A stretch of 64,000 nucleotides of DNA from Alicyclobacillus herbarius DSM 13609 (GTDB taxonomy: Bacteria > Bacillota > Bacilli > Alicyclobacillales > Alicyclobacillaceae): the NCBI RefSeq assembly GCF_000430585.1, contig NZ_AUMH01000011.1, forward strand, positions 1 through 64,000. The letters are read 5' to 3'. The notes under the pieces were generated by a model, which was not told the origin of the DNA, made no database searches, and saw only the letters and a list, made by a program, of their open reading frames with translations. Position numbers and translations under genes: made by a program. Below, piece by piece: positions 1-9,333 of this stretch; position 1 is the stretch's first letter; each line of letters starts with the position of its first letter.

Positions 1-254
1 ACATCCACCTGCATCGTAAGTTCACCGATCTTAGCCCGAGCCTCCTGCAACTCCTTCTCCAGCTCCTGCTCCCTCGTAGAGGGTCCGGACTGAAGTCCAG
101 CCCGTCCACCAGCCAGGAATGCTTCACGCCACCTGTAATACAGACTCTGGGCCACGCCATGCCGCCGACAAACCTCGCTGATGTTCGCACCGGGCATCAT
201 GCCCTCGAGCACGATGTTCATCTTTTCGTCCACTGTCCACTTACGTCCCGGCAT
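1..254 (-). CDS. IS3-family transposase OrfA (N-terminal part, runs off the window)
   Basis: An open frame starts at ATG 254 and runs leftward past position 1. It begins MPGRKWTVDEKMNIVLEGMM and continues with a helix-turn-helix segment (ISEVCRRHGVAQSLYYRWRE) followed by a charged helical stretch (EQELEKELQEARAKIGELTM). This is the arrangement of IS3-type OrfA, the DNA-binding subunit made upstream of the DDE-domain OrfB, which would lie outside the window. An AGAGGTG ribosome site precedes the ATG and already lies at the stop codon of the neighbouring transposase, so the end of this IS must be inside that gene's 3' part. Family assignment is firm; whether the element is complete cannot be seen. 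Confidence 0.8.
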   Translation of the reverse strand, partial: MPGRKWTVDEKMNIVLEGMMPGANISEVCRRHGVAQSLYYRWREAFLAGGRAGLQSGPSTREQELEKELQEARAKIGELTMQVD

Positions 255-265
255 CACAAACACCT

Positions 266-1306
266 CTACTTCATCTTAACCCATCCCTTCTGTCTGGGTT
301 GACTCTGGGGCAAGTATAGTGCGAATACTTTACGCCATCCGAAAACACTAACGGTGACTTGATTAGAACGTTTGGACATGTCTCGTAATAACGCCCGTTT
401 TGCTTCATAGGGCGACAGGTGTTTGTATCGCTCCAAGAATCTGAACCAGAACAGATAATTATCCAGATACTTCGTTGCAACGCCTTGGAAGCGTTCCATC
501 CACTTTTTCAATCGCTTGTAATATGAATTCACGTGCTGTACGTGGTAGATGCCTTTACGGACATGCTGACCTTTCCGCACATTAATTACTTCGTGATATA
601 GTCCCTTCATCCTTGCAAATGCAATGTAGTTTCGTGCGGAGTCTGTGCAAAGCAAGGAACCTGGTGCAAGGCGTGAGCCGAGTACAGCGTCGATTTCTGT
701 TGCGGTAATGCGACCTCGACCTGCATTCTGTGCAACAACGCCTCCGTCTCGATCAATCGCAACCACAACGCACACTTGTTCCTTGCTGATGCCCCGTTGC
801 TTCGCTGCACCGCCGCGCTTCCTCGATTTCCGAAAAGCAACAGGTTTCCGACCTTTGTGAGACTCCAAGAAGAAGGTTTCGTCGGACTCCACAATCCCGT
901 TCAGCGTGTCGTGACCAAGTGAGCGAAGGGCATATAACACTTTGTGTCGCCAATAAAATGCAGTGGATACATGAATACCAAGCAGTTTAGCGATTTTGGG
1001 CAGAGTCAGACCATCCAACATGCACTCGATAAACTTCAGCCATTTGTCAGAGTAACGTGTACCCGCAAGTGGGCTTGCGGTCATATCGTTAAATGACTTT
1101 CCACAATCCTTACATAGATACCTCTGGCGACTGCGGTACGTCCCGTTTCGTTTTACCATCTTGCTACCGCAATGGACGTACGCCAGCCCTGAACTAAATC
1201 GACTGTCTCGCACATCTTCCGCCACTTTGTCCAACTTTAACCGTGGTTCAGGGAAAAGCGTGTTCTTAATAGCTTCAAACAGGGCCAGTTTTTCGCCTTG
1301 GCTCAA
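266..1306 (-). CDS. IS1595-family transposase
   Basis: A 346-residue DDE-type transposase. Near residue 45 there is an N-terminal zinc ribbon (HCGSKMVKRNG ... CKDCGKSFND; the first Cys of the expected pair reads His). An HTH segment (LTLPKIAKLLGIHVSTAFYW) follows, and then the catalytic domain with GIVESDETFFLESHKGRK and LLCTDSARNYIAFAR, the ISXO2/IS1595 pattern. The closing part YLDNYLFWFRFLERYKHL is typical of the family's C-terminus. The last residues (LPQSQPRQKGWVKMK) look foreign and probably come from the end of the neighbouring IS3-type element. The start is a TTG that overlaps the stop codon of the upstream small gene, so translational coupling to a host transcript is possible; no terminal inverted repeats were identified. 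Confidence 0.8.
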   Translation of the reverse strand: MSQGEKLALFEAIKNTLFPEPRLKLDKVAEDVRDSRFSSGLAYVHCGSKMVKRNGTYRSRQRYLCKDCGKSFNDMTASPLAGTRYSDKWLKFIECMLDGLTLPKIAKLLGIHVSTAFYWRHKVLYALRSLGHDTLNGIVESDETFFLESHKGRKPVAFRKSRKRGGAAKQRGISKEQVCVVVAIDRDGGVVAQNAGRGRITATEIDAVLGSRLAPGSLLCTDSARNYIAFARMKGLYHEVINVRKGQHVRKGIYHVQHVNSYYKRLKKWMERFQGVATKYLDNYLFWFRFLERYKHLSPYEAKRALLRDMSKRSNQVTVSVFGWRKVFALYLPQSQPRQKGWVKMK

Positions 1307-1662
1307 TTCATCAAAGTCTTCGTACTAAACTCTTCTTGATATTGTTCCCGGAAAGCGCGGGCCTTCTCAATTAATTCATCTTTCCTACTATAGGCGTGTT
1401 CAAGCATGAACATAAGCCCTTCTAGCTGATCTTTATTGATCTTACCATGTCTAAAAAGATTTTGAACTACACGTTTATCATTTTCCAAAGTTCGTTCGCA
1501 TTCTGGTATTCCTCTCGTCGCCTCATAGAGTTTCAATATAGCATCGTCTGCTTCTCTCTTGTTAAGCTCATAATAAATACGATTAAATATTTTTTTCACA
1601 ATGAATTTTCCAACCGCTTTCCCAATTATGGCACTAAGCATGTACTCACCCGCATTCAACAT
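1303..1662 (-). CDS. Small hypothetical protein
   Basis: A 119-residue open frame beginning MLNAGEYMLSAIIGKAVGKF, without a recognised domain. The protein is helical and charged, with no membrane segment or signal peptide, and a C-terminal region (MLEHAYSRKDELIEKARAF) that could form a coiled coil. Its DNA is clearly richer in A+T than the phage genes beside it. The stop codon overlaps the TTG start of the IS1595 transposase. No good ribosome site precedes ATG 1662; an internal ATG (residue 8) has GGTGAG just before it. The 196 bp between this gene and the Dit remnant (1663-1858) show nothing I can name. It may be cargo or a truncated host gene. Confidence 0.45.
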   Translation of the reverse strand: MLNAGEYMLSAIIGKAVGKFIVKKIFNRIYYELNKREADDAILKLYEATRGIPECERTLENDKRVVQNLFRHGKINKDQLEGLMFMLEHAYSRKDELIEKARAFREQYQEEFSTKTLMN

Positions 1663-1858
1663 ATTTACTTATGTTGTTCCACAAAAAGGTCAAAATTCCT
1701 CTCTAACTGATGTCTTTACTCGCTGTTCAAGCGGAACCGATGCTATCCAGTCGGCACTGCGATCGCCAACAGACAAGTTATCTGGAGATTTTATTTGCAA
1801 AAAGGCAATTGAAAAGGCACCACGACGCTTCATAGGTTTGTTCCCGATTACCAATTTC

Positions 1859-2714
1859 TCATATCCACCTCTCTCGATACTGAAAAGTCACGTTCACCCC
1901 TGCTCCCGCCGTGTCCATTTCCGTGACCGTGTTCTGCCCAGGTTGAAGTTGCGGAAAGTCGCCCTGCCAATACTGGAGTGCGTTCTCGCCGTTCAGCGTC
2001 ACTGTGTAGTGGCCGGTGTCGATGACCACGATGTCACCTGCTCCGATGTTGCCGGTGTAGGTCACGGACACGCCGCCGATGGTGAGCGTCACTCCGGCCG
2101 TGGTGGACTCGCCGCCCGCCGCGCCATAGTTCGTCACGCCCAGCCCCGTGGCCGCGTACTCCGTGGACGCCGAACCCGGTGCCTTGAGTGTGATAACCAG
2201 CGGGCAGGCGGCCGTGCCATTGTTCGCGAGAGACGTTTGCCCCTGGTACGGCGCTTCCCACTCGATGCGTTTTTCCTCGATGGCATACGCGAATGGATCG
2301 GACGCCAAAAACGGAACCGTGAACTTTCCTTGTCTGGCCACCATCTCGACTTCGGATGTCCCGGAGCATCGCACCAGGTAGAATTTGTCCAGCTCGCTGT
2401 CGAGAACAAGCTGCTGAGTCCCGGCGCGCGGGTCCAGCCAACTTGCCACATCGCGGGCTCGCTGCCGCAATTCCTGTTCTGAACGGGCATAGATCACAGA
2501 TCACACAGTCCAGGTTGATTTGCCGAACATCGTAATCGAAACCCAGGTCCAACTGTCCCGGCCGCCCCACGAGGCTGGTAAACCTGTCGCGAGTCGACGG
2601 CATGAGGTAGAAGTTGGACCGCGTCAGCCAAACATTGAACTCTCCGGAATGGTGACCGGCAAACGTGAATCCCGGGGATTGGTTTGGCATTAGACCCGTG
2701 ACAATCATGGTCAT
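1859..2714 (-). pseudogene. Phage distal tail protein (Dit), broken by a 7-bp tandem duplication
   Basis: Two frames together form one siphophage Dit/tail-component protein, the hub that links tail tube and baseplate. The N-terminal frame (from ATG 2714) gives a Dit-like start (GFTFAGHHSGEFNVWLTRSN ... GFDYDVRQINLDCVI). The C-terminal frame continues with IYARSEQELRQRARDVASWL and a beta-rich end. They are separated by a perfect 7-bp tandem repeat, AGATCAC, at 2491-2497 and 2498-2504. Removing one copy restores the reading DCVIYARS and a frame of 849 nt (282 aa). ATG 2714 overlaps the tape-measure stop (ATGA), as usual in phage operons. No tail-fibre, holin or endolysin gene follows, so the distal tail and lysis modules are missing. 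Confidence 0.85.
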
Positions 2715-4315
2715 CGCCCCTTCCCCATGGCCCGCTGCACTTTCGCGTTTTCCTCGTACAGCTGCCGCATGGTGTTCTGAATGCTTCGTAGGTCACTGTC
2801 GTTTCGCACGACCACCGTGCAAATGAGCGGGGCGTTATACTGATTCATGTTGCTATTGGTAATCTGTTGCGCCCCAAATTGCCGTCCGGAAACCGCAGCA
2901 AGCGCTGGAGATGGAGCACTAAACGTGATTGTGTTCGCGATTTGCTCCGACGCCGACTTGACCAAATCCTCAGCTCGGAGCATGCCCTTAGCAAGCCCTT
3001 GCACCACGTATCCGCCGTATTCCGCCATGAGGCGGGACGGAGAGTTGATGCCCAAGACTTTCGCTATCGGACCAGGAATGATGGCCTTGGCCCAGCTGAT
3101 GAGCTTACCGGCCAGCCACCCTCCAAGGCCGTGGATTCCATTCCAGATGCCGTAAACGATGTTTCGCCCAATGGACGCCATACGCCCTGGCAAACTCGTA
3201 AACGCATTGACGATTCGGGATGCCATATCTCGGACGTACGAGATGGCCCGACTCGCGCCGTTTGCAATTCCGCGCACGAATCGACTCATACCACTGCCCG
3301 CTCGGCAGACCATGCTCGACGCCCAGCTTGCGATGCGGGAGATGGCTCCCGAAACAAACCGCACAATGGCATTGAGCGCGCTTGTTGCAAAATTACCAAT
3401 GCGGCTCACCGAACCCGATACAAACCGGCCGACAGATCCAAGCGCAGAGGATGCGAACTTTCCCAGCGAACCCAAATCCTTACTCGCGAAACCCCCGAGG
3501 ATGGATAGGCCTTTGGACGCAAAGCTGCCGAGCAGACCCGCGATTCGACCAACAAACCACAGATTGAACAGGCCATGCAGGAGCTGGACAGCGCCGGTAA
3601 ATATCTGCTTGACCGCGTCCCACATGCCCTTCCAATCGCCTGTGAATAGCGCCACGAAAAACTTGATAATACCCGAGATGACGTTTATCGCGCCTTTGAT
3701 CACCAGGACGATGGAGTTGATGTAGAACATCACTGTGTCTGCGGCGAACTTGAAAACGTACTTGAATATCACGCCCAGCCACTGCATCACCGGCTCCAGT
3801 TCCGTCCGGAGTTTCGGCCACTGTTGGGTGATATAGGCTATCAGGCTTGTAACGATGGGCGCCACATAGTTGTAGACCTCTTGGAACTTGGCCTCAATCT
3901 GGCTCCAAAGTTGCATCGTGATGTCTCGGATGCCGCCGAAGTTGTTCTGCCAGGCCAAGTACAGGAGACCAGCTGCAGCTGCGATTCCAGCGATGATGCC
4001 GAGGATCGGCAAAGCCGTTGCGCTGAATCCGGCCATAGCTCCCGAAATCAGACCAAATCCAGCCGCGATTTGTGGCAGGAACCCAATAAGCATGAGCATT
4101 GGCCCAGCCAATAACAACAGGACGGCTGCCGCGGCCGCCCCGTATGCGATGAAGCTCTGCACCGGACCCGGGAGCGATGTAAAGGCGCTGACCAGGTCGG
4201 CAAGCGCGTTTGAGACGGTTTGTAGGACAGGCGTGAACCGGCTCCCAACCGCGATCTCCACCGATTCAACAGCTCCACTTAGCTGATCCAGAGCACCGTT
4301 CAGGTTATCCCGCAT
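2711..4315 (-). pseudogene. Phage tail tape-measure protein, N-terminally truncated
   Basis: A 534-residue remnant beginning MRDNLNGALDQLSGAVESVE, which is the middle of a tape-measure protein. It has a strongly hydrophobic segment near residues 50-120 (AAAAVLLLLAGPMLMLIGF), several further hydrophobic helices, and a run of short repeats (LGSLGKFASSALGSVGRF, AISRIASWASSM) typical of the extended helical tape. The frame is open upstream only to about position 4352, where it runs into the end of the capsid gene, so the front half and all genes normally between capsid and tape measure are gone. The remaining part has no internal frameshift. It is probably not translated from a natural start. Confidence 0.85.
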
Positions 4316-4349
4316 GACCTGCGCAGCCTTCTCTGACGCGCCCCCGGAT

Positions 4350-5396
4350 TTAGGGCAGGGTCAATTCCTGCACGGCGTTGGCAGGAGACGCATACACACC
4401 CCGACGGGCCCGCCCGACAATCTGGCTCACCACCAGGCGGCTCAGGTCCGCGCCCGAGGCGTCCACCCGCAGGTCGTGCTTGACCAGCTCGACAAAGTAC
4501 TTCTGCGGGTCGATCAGGTACGCCTTGCCCGGGTCGACTCCGTCGTATGTGTAGGTTTTCTCGCCCACCGTCACGCTGTAGCCATCGTAGAAGATGAGCG
4601 TGTCAATCTGGCTGATGGCCGGATAAATGGTCCCGCCAATCTGCTGCCGCTGCAGGGCTTCCTCGATGTCCCACTGGTTGCTGGAATGAGCCAGCAGAAC
4701 CGTCGGACGGCGCGGAGACAGGGTGTCCTTGTTTTTGTCCTTGGCCGCGTCGATGAGACCCTGCTTGATGGTATTACGCAACTTCTCCAGATACGTTGCG
4801 CCCTCCGTCGCCGCCGCCGTTTTGTTCTTGGCCGCGTAGTTGTACGTGAGGATCGGCGACAGGTGAATGTGGTTGAGCAGGGCGTTATAGGCCTCGCCCA
4901 TGGCCCGGTTCAGCTCGGCCAGCTGCCAGGTCTTGTCCCACTCCTGGATGTTCTCCGTATATTCAAAACCGGCCGCATACGTGATAATGGGCACGGTATC
5001 CTTCGGACCGACTACCCGCGTGCCAAACTTGACTTCCTCCAGTTCGGCGTGCTGTAAGAACACAATGCGCGCGCCCACCATCGGCGAGATGTCCACAAAC
5101 TCGGTCAGGTTGGCGTCCGTAATATTGCGGTAAATGGGTTGGTACAACAGAGGCACCTGCTCCCGCCCCAATTGCAAGTCCACAACCGTCTTCTGCACCA
5201 ACTGGTCCAGTCCAGCAGGCGTGGTAATCATCTCACCAATGGGTCGCGTCAGTTGAAAGACTTCCATTTCACCGTTGACAATCTGTGTCTGAACCGCCTT
5301 CATCTCACCAGTAGGAGAGAGATAAGTCACACGGATGTTATGGGTACCCTGGCGGCGCTGTGCGCGCTAGGTTTCAAGCGTAATGACTTTTGGCAT
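4350..5396 (-). pseudogene. Phage major capsid protein, interrupted by an in-frame amber codon
   Basis: The main open part (326 aa, from GTG 5330) reads as an HK97-type major capsid protein: a short N-terminal arm, then FEYTENIQEWDKTWQLAELN, the P-domain-like region TVLLAHSSNQWDIEEALQRQ, and a C-terminus with VELVKHDLRVDASGADLSRL. The natural start is ATG 5396, behind a GGAGGTGGA ribosome site. From there the frame reads MPKVITLET, then TAG at 5367-5369, then continues unbroken into RAQRRQGTHNIRVTYL and the rest (348 aa if the amber is read). Three Gly-Glu-Met triplets occur exactly 12 residues apart near the N-terminus. The protein stops at TAA 4350, immediately before the deletion junction with the tape-measure gene. 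Confidence 0.85.
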
Positions 5397-5423
5397 TCAT
5401 TCCACCTCCATAGTGGGATTCGT

Positions 5424-5762
5424 TTAAACCTGCGGCCCGAGCAGGAACCAGATGACGTTGTTCGCATCCTTGGCGACCGTCACGCGCCCGACTAGGCGAT
5501 TGGCTCCGCTACCGTCCGCCGTGGTCAGGACCTTGTTCGTCGCATTGAAGTACACGGCGTCCCCTGCGTTGAACGCATCAGCTGTGTTAACCTGGCTGGT
5601 CTCATATTCGCCGGGCTCTATATTCAGCACGACCTGTTCGTTGGCATTCGCAGAATTTACGGCCAGCCCCAAGAAGCCGCCCTCCAACACAAAATCTCCC
5701 TGATTGACCGCAGCTGCGGCCGTGACTTTGACCGACTTTCCTTCAGCAACCAAACGTCCCAC
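5424..5762 (-). CDS. Phage capsid decoration / DUF2190-type protein
   Basis: A 112-residue protein starting at GTG 5762 behind GGAGGTGTTGTAA. The sequence (VKVTAAAAVNQGDFVLEGGF ... GDAVYFNATNKVLTT) has the beta-rich, Ala/Gly/Val-rich pattern of DUF2190 proteins. These small proteins sit next to the major capsid gene and are thought to stabilise or decorate the head, so the position directly upstream of the capsid gene agrees. This is one of the few phage structural genes here without a visible lesion. The function assignment rests on pattern and context, not on a catalytic motif. Confidence 0.7.
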   Translation of the reverse strand: MGRLVAEGKSVKVTAAAAVNQGDFVLEGGFLGLAVNSANANEQVVLNIEPGEYETSQVNTADAFNAGDAVYFNATNKVLTTADGSGANRLVGRVTVAKDANNVIWFLLGPQV

Positions 5763-5788
5763 TTACAACACCTCCAAGAATGGATTCA

Positions 5789-6744
5789 TTAGATGGACAC
5801 GCGAGACACCGCGAGACCATCCATGCTGGCACTTCCACGGTTGTCTTGACGGCCGTGTACCGGCGCCGAATTGAACAGGCCCGACAGCGCCGTCTTGACG
5901 TCCTCCTGCTCCAGCATTTCGCCCACGGCCTTACGAATGGCCGCCTCGTCGGCGTTCTCCGGAACGTGGAGCATCCGCTTGACCAAAAGACGCGCGGCCT
6001 CCGCCACCACCATTTCACCGATCACCTTGTCGATGAGCTGTTCATGCGCTTGACGAGCCTGCTGCAGCTGCATCTCGCGTGCGGTCTTTACGGCGGATAG
6101 AACAGCCTCCGGCTGTGCGTCCCGACCGAGTCCAAACAGCTCGGCCATCTCACCGATGACGTTTGCCCGGGTCTCCAGCGCACGGTACTGGTCGCCCCCG
6201 ATCTCCTTGGCCAGGTTCTGAAAGTCCCACCCCATCTCGCCGCAGATTGCGGCCATCGTCGTGTTCTTGGCCTGCAACTGCTGGCGCAGTTGGGCAAGAA
6301 GCTCCTGCAGGTCGATTTCGACAGCTTCGGCAGACCGAATATGGACACCTGACGGATGACACCGGCGCGAATCCAGCGCTTCAAGTCGGCCGCCGCCTTG
6401 TCGATGACGCCACGGAAATAGGCCTTGCCGTTCTCCCACTTCGCACCGACCCAATGCGTGGCAGGCGGGAGGAACTGCGTGCTGACGTCCTCGGCCTTTT
6501 GGTGGCCCAGGAACCCTGGGAGTCCTGTCGTCATGACCTCGCCGACAATGCGTTGCAGTGCCTCTGGACGGTAGTTCCAACCGCGTTTGGACTTCCCAGC
6601 AGGGACTTCCACGACAACCTCCATAGGGTCGTCGTCTCCCGACTTAATCTTGGAAAGGTCGGCCCATGGTGCCACCGGAACGTCGTTGACTCCCATTTCA
6701 CCGGTTACAGATGCCTCTAGACGGACCATCTCACCAAACGCCAA
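5789..6744 (-). pseudogene. Phage head maturation protease / scaffold protein, frameshifted
   Basis: Two frames give one protein of about 318 residues once a single missing base near 6331 is restored. The N-terminal domain has the pattern of capsid proteases (MEVVVEVPAGKSKRGWNYRP, GLPGFLGHQKAED, THWVGAKW, FRGVIDKAAADLKRWI, RQVSIFG). The second half (EIDLQELLAQLRQQLQAKN ... QEDVKTALSGLFN) is a helical, scaffold-like tail. TTG 6744 with GGGAGGTG eight bases upstream is preferred as start, since the ATG further up overlaps that ribosome site. Restoring one G in CTGGCC gives FGLAEAVEID and a frame of 957 nt. Six Gly-Glu-Met triplets occur in this protein, adding to the three in the capsid protein. 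Confidence 0.75.
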
Positions 6745-6800
6745 TCCCTTCACCTCCCTTCCGGGCATGAAAAAGGCGCCGGTTCAGTCGGCACCTGTGC

Positions 6801-6944
6801 TTACTTTGATGGTTTTTGCGCGGCCGCCAACGTGGTTATCGTCGCCGGCTTCTGCGATAGGATCTTGGGGGCCCACTGCCCGCCCTAGCCTTGGCGAACA
6901 AACGTTCTGGACTGCGGATTGTACCGGCTGATGTGCCCGCTCAT
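6801..6944 (-). pseudogene. Small phage gene with an in-frame amber codon
   Basis: ATG 6944 is preceded by an excellent ribosome site (AAAGGAGGGAGGCGAC) and overlaps the stop codon of the upstream gene. It reads MSGHISRYNPQSRTFVRQG, then TAG at 6885-6887, then continues GGQWAPKILSQKPATITTLA and ends at TAA 6801, 47 residues if the amber is read through. I do not recognise the protein. The strong initiation signal and coupling argue that a gene really starts here. The amber may be a recent C-to-T change (CAG to TAG). Confidence 0.5.
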
Positions 6945-7174
6945 GTCGCCTCCCTCCTTTCCGTGACCTCCAGCGCAAGGCTAACGCGCGGCGGCTCACC
7001 GTCGTTTTCTTCGACGTGGCAAGCCACCATGCGCACACCGAACGGTAGCTCCGCGAGTGCGCGCCGGATCTCGGCCACATAATTGAAATCAGCCAGCGTC
7101 ACTGGACGGCTGACCGATTCTGGCGTATCAGGTATGGGAGGTGTCATGCCTTTTGGCCAATGTTCGTGCATCAT
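6941..7174 (-). CDS. Small hypothetical phage protein
   Basis: A 77-residue protein (MMHEHWPKGMTPPIPDTPES ...). It is acidic in its second half (CHVEENDGEPPRVSLALEVT) and has no recognised domain. ATG 7174 overlaps the stop of the upstream gene (ATGATG at its TGA), and its own stop (ATGA) overlaps the next start at 6944. It therefore sits in a fully coupled run between the minor head protein and the protease. It is open throughout. Confidence 0.6.
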   Translation of the reverse strand: MMHEHWPKGMTPPIPDTPESVSRPVTLADFNYVAEIRRALAELPFGVRMVACHVEENDGEPPRVSLALEVTERREAT

Positions 7175-7470
7175 GGTATCGCCCCCGGTAGAACGGGCGG
7201 CAGGGTTGGCACATCGCCGCTCTCGTCAAGGAATTCTATTGGCTCCGGCAGGCGGAACCGCATGATGTAAAGCGCCGAGTACGGATCCTGGAGATGGTTC
7301 GTCACCGTCTGATCCCAGGTCGGAAAGCCTATCGGCATGCCTTCCAGCCCCATGGCCGTCGACTCAATGAGCTGCGTCAAAATAGGATCACCGGAAAGCC
7401 TTCCATCCTCCCATGTTACCTCTGCGATCTCTTTTGCATATATCCATCGGAATCGCGCCGTGAACTTCAT
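7171..7470 (-). CDS. Hypothetical phage protein in the head module
   Basis: A 99-residue protein (MKFTARFRWIYAKEIAEVTW ... LPEPIEFLDESGDVPTLPP) with no domain I can name. Its ATG at 7470 overlaps the repaired stop of the minor head protein gene (GCATGA), a coupling that also supports the frameshift repair proposed there. The C-terminus is proline-rich and acidic. Position between the minor head gene and the protease suggests a small accessory head protein, by context only. Confidence 0.6.
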   Translation of the reverse strand: MKFTARFRWIYAKEIAEVTWEDGRLSGDPILTQLIESTAMGLEGMPIGFPTWDQTVTNHLQDPYSALYIMRFRLPEPIEFLDESGDVPTLPPVLPGAIP

Positions 7471-9333
7471 GCCGTTGCCAGCACCCCCAATACCCAGGCG
7501 ACATATTCGGGATCGCGCTCGGGTTCGTACAATCCGTAGAACACCATTCCATGCCCATGCTCATCAGCTCGAAGAAGCGACCATCATAGTCTTTGCCCAT
7601 GTATGAATCCGTGAACCGGTCGAAGCGCGTCATCTCGTTCGGATCATACCGTGGGCCGAGCCATTTGAGAGGTTCACCCGCCGTCCGGTATTCGTAGAAC
7701 GCCTGCTCCATTTGCACCAGCTTCGGCACCCAGGCCTCGCAACGGTACGTCAACTCATGCAGCGTCACAGACGGACTCGCCGAAGACCGCAGAGATATCG
7801 TCTCTGCCATTCCGCCCTGTTGGTAGTACGATCTCTCTGTGCTCATTTTCGCAAAGATCTGCCTGCCGCGGAAGGCATCGACCCAATCTTTCGGCAGATA
7901 GCGAAGCTGCCCTTTTAGCCGTTGCACGGCTTCATCATCCGAAATTACCAGGACGGCGATCTCAGTGTCATCGTTCATCTTTCGAACCGGATCTAGAATG
8001 TCCCGCACCAAATTGGGCCGGTCAAGTAGCTTCTCCATAGCCTTACGCCTGCGCTGCTCTACCTGGCGGTACTCATCCAGCAGGCGCTGCTTATCTGCTG
8101 TTATACCTTGCATCCGGTTCTTGTCCAATTGCTCGGCGATCTGGCTTCTACGCTTGACAGTCCGCAACAGCTCACGCTTGAGTTCTCCAATTCGCCGATC
8201 CAACTCTCCGCGGAGGATGTCCCCGATCTCAAGCACATCATCCAAGGTTCGCGCGCCACGAGCAAGACGGTTCTCCACGTCTCGCACATACTGTGGCACG
8301 TTCCGACCTTCATGCAGGCCAGGAATCGGAATCTGCACCGTGCGACTTGGCCGCCGCAGGAACGACCTCGGCAGGCCATTGTACCAGCTCTCGATGTCCG
8401 GCTGCGATTGCGGATTGTCGACCCACTGCCGAAGACGCTGGACAAACTGGTCCGTGTCCTCGAGGCGAGGGACGATGACGCACCGACACCATGGATGGGG
8501 TTTGCTCGGCTCGTCCCCCTCTTTCCAAAAACCATTGCCGTCATGGGGGGCATAGGTGTCACAAATGTCTGTGTGCGGGTGATTGCTGCTCAGCCTCCAG
8601 TATACTCCTTCATAACTGGGGGTGGCGCGATAGGATTGCACCGCGCCTTCATGAAACGCATGGTGCAATTCCGTCACCGCCAGGCGCATAGCCTCCATGC
8701 TGATGTCGCGCGACACCTTCAGACTTCGTCGGGTCTCGTCCTTAAACGCTGTCCATACTCCGGGTTGCAGGTATTGCTGAACCTGCCGCCCCAATACCCG
8801 GCTGTTGAGTCCGCGGGTCACGGCGTCCTCTACCATCTTGGTCAGGGCATTTCGCGCGTTTTGCGACGTACGCCAAATGCGGTCCGAGACCTTCAGCCCA
8901 TCGTTTCGGGTGCGGGACAATACGGCCAGAACGGCCTGCTCGTTGATGGACGCGAACATAGCCTTGATGGAAGCCTGGTCAAACACGTCCTTGAGCACGT
9001 CCAGAGCCACCTGCTCTGCCCCGTCCGTGGCATCCTGGGCCGCAAGCTTGATGCCGGAATAAATGGCCGACAACAGGTCCTTGTTCAGCGTATCCGCCGC
9101 TTGCTCCAGTTTCTTGGCGAGTGCCGTCAGGTGCCCCGCCGCAGGGTTCCTGGCGTCACCTGTTGGATCTCCGCGCGCAGTTGCTTGGCCACGCGGGTGT
9201 AGACCGCCTTCACCTGGCGCACAGTGGCTGCCTCCTGCTTGGCCAACCTGTCTCGCGCAGCCATTAGGTAATCAGCGTAGTCCTTGTCTGGGAGCAAGTC
9301 GTACCACTCACGCTCACTGATGACCTTTTCCAT
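7467..9333 (-). pseudogene. Phage minor head (MuF-like) protein with C-terminal HExx-type domain, two frameshifts
   Basis: Three frames add up to one protein of about 622 residues. The N-terminal piece (MEKVISEREWYDLLPDKDYA) is split from the rest by loss of one G in the run at 9134-9137; restoring it gives RRGHLTALAKKLEQAA. The middle carries the MuF head-morphogenesis signature (SNHPHTDICDTYAPHDGNGF ... HPWCRCVIVP). A second lost G near 7544 separates MEW from VFYGLYEPERDPEYVAWVLG; the repaired gene then ends at TGA 7467, overlapping the next start. The C-terminal region contains SVTLHELTYRCEAW, where a HExxH zinc site might be expected but the second His position reads Tyr. MuF proteins join the portal inside the head. 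The start overlaps the portal stop. Confidence 0.8.

Noticed and set aside
4314-5057. A 247-codon plus-strand frame opposite the capsid gene
   Set aside because: It is antisense to a recognisable capsid protein and has no ribosome site; its length reflects high GC.
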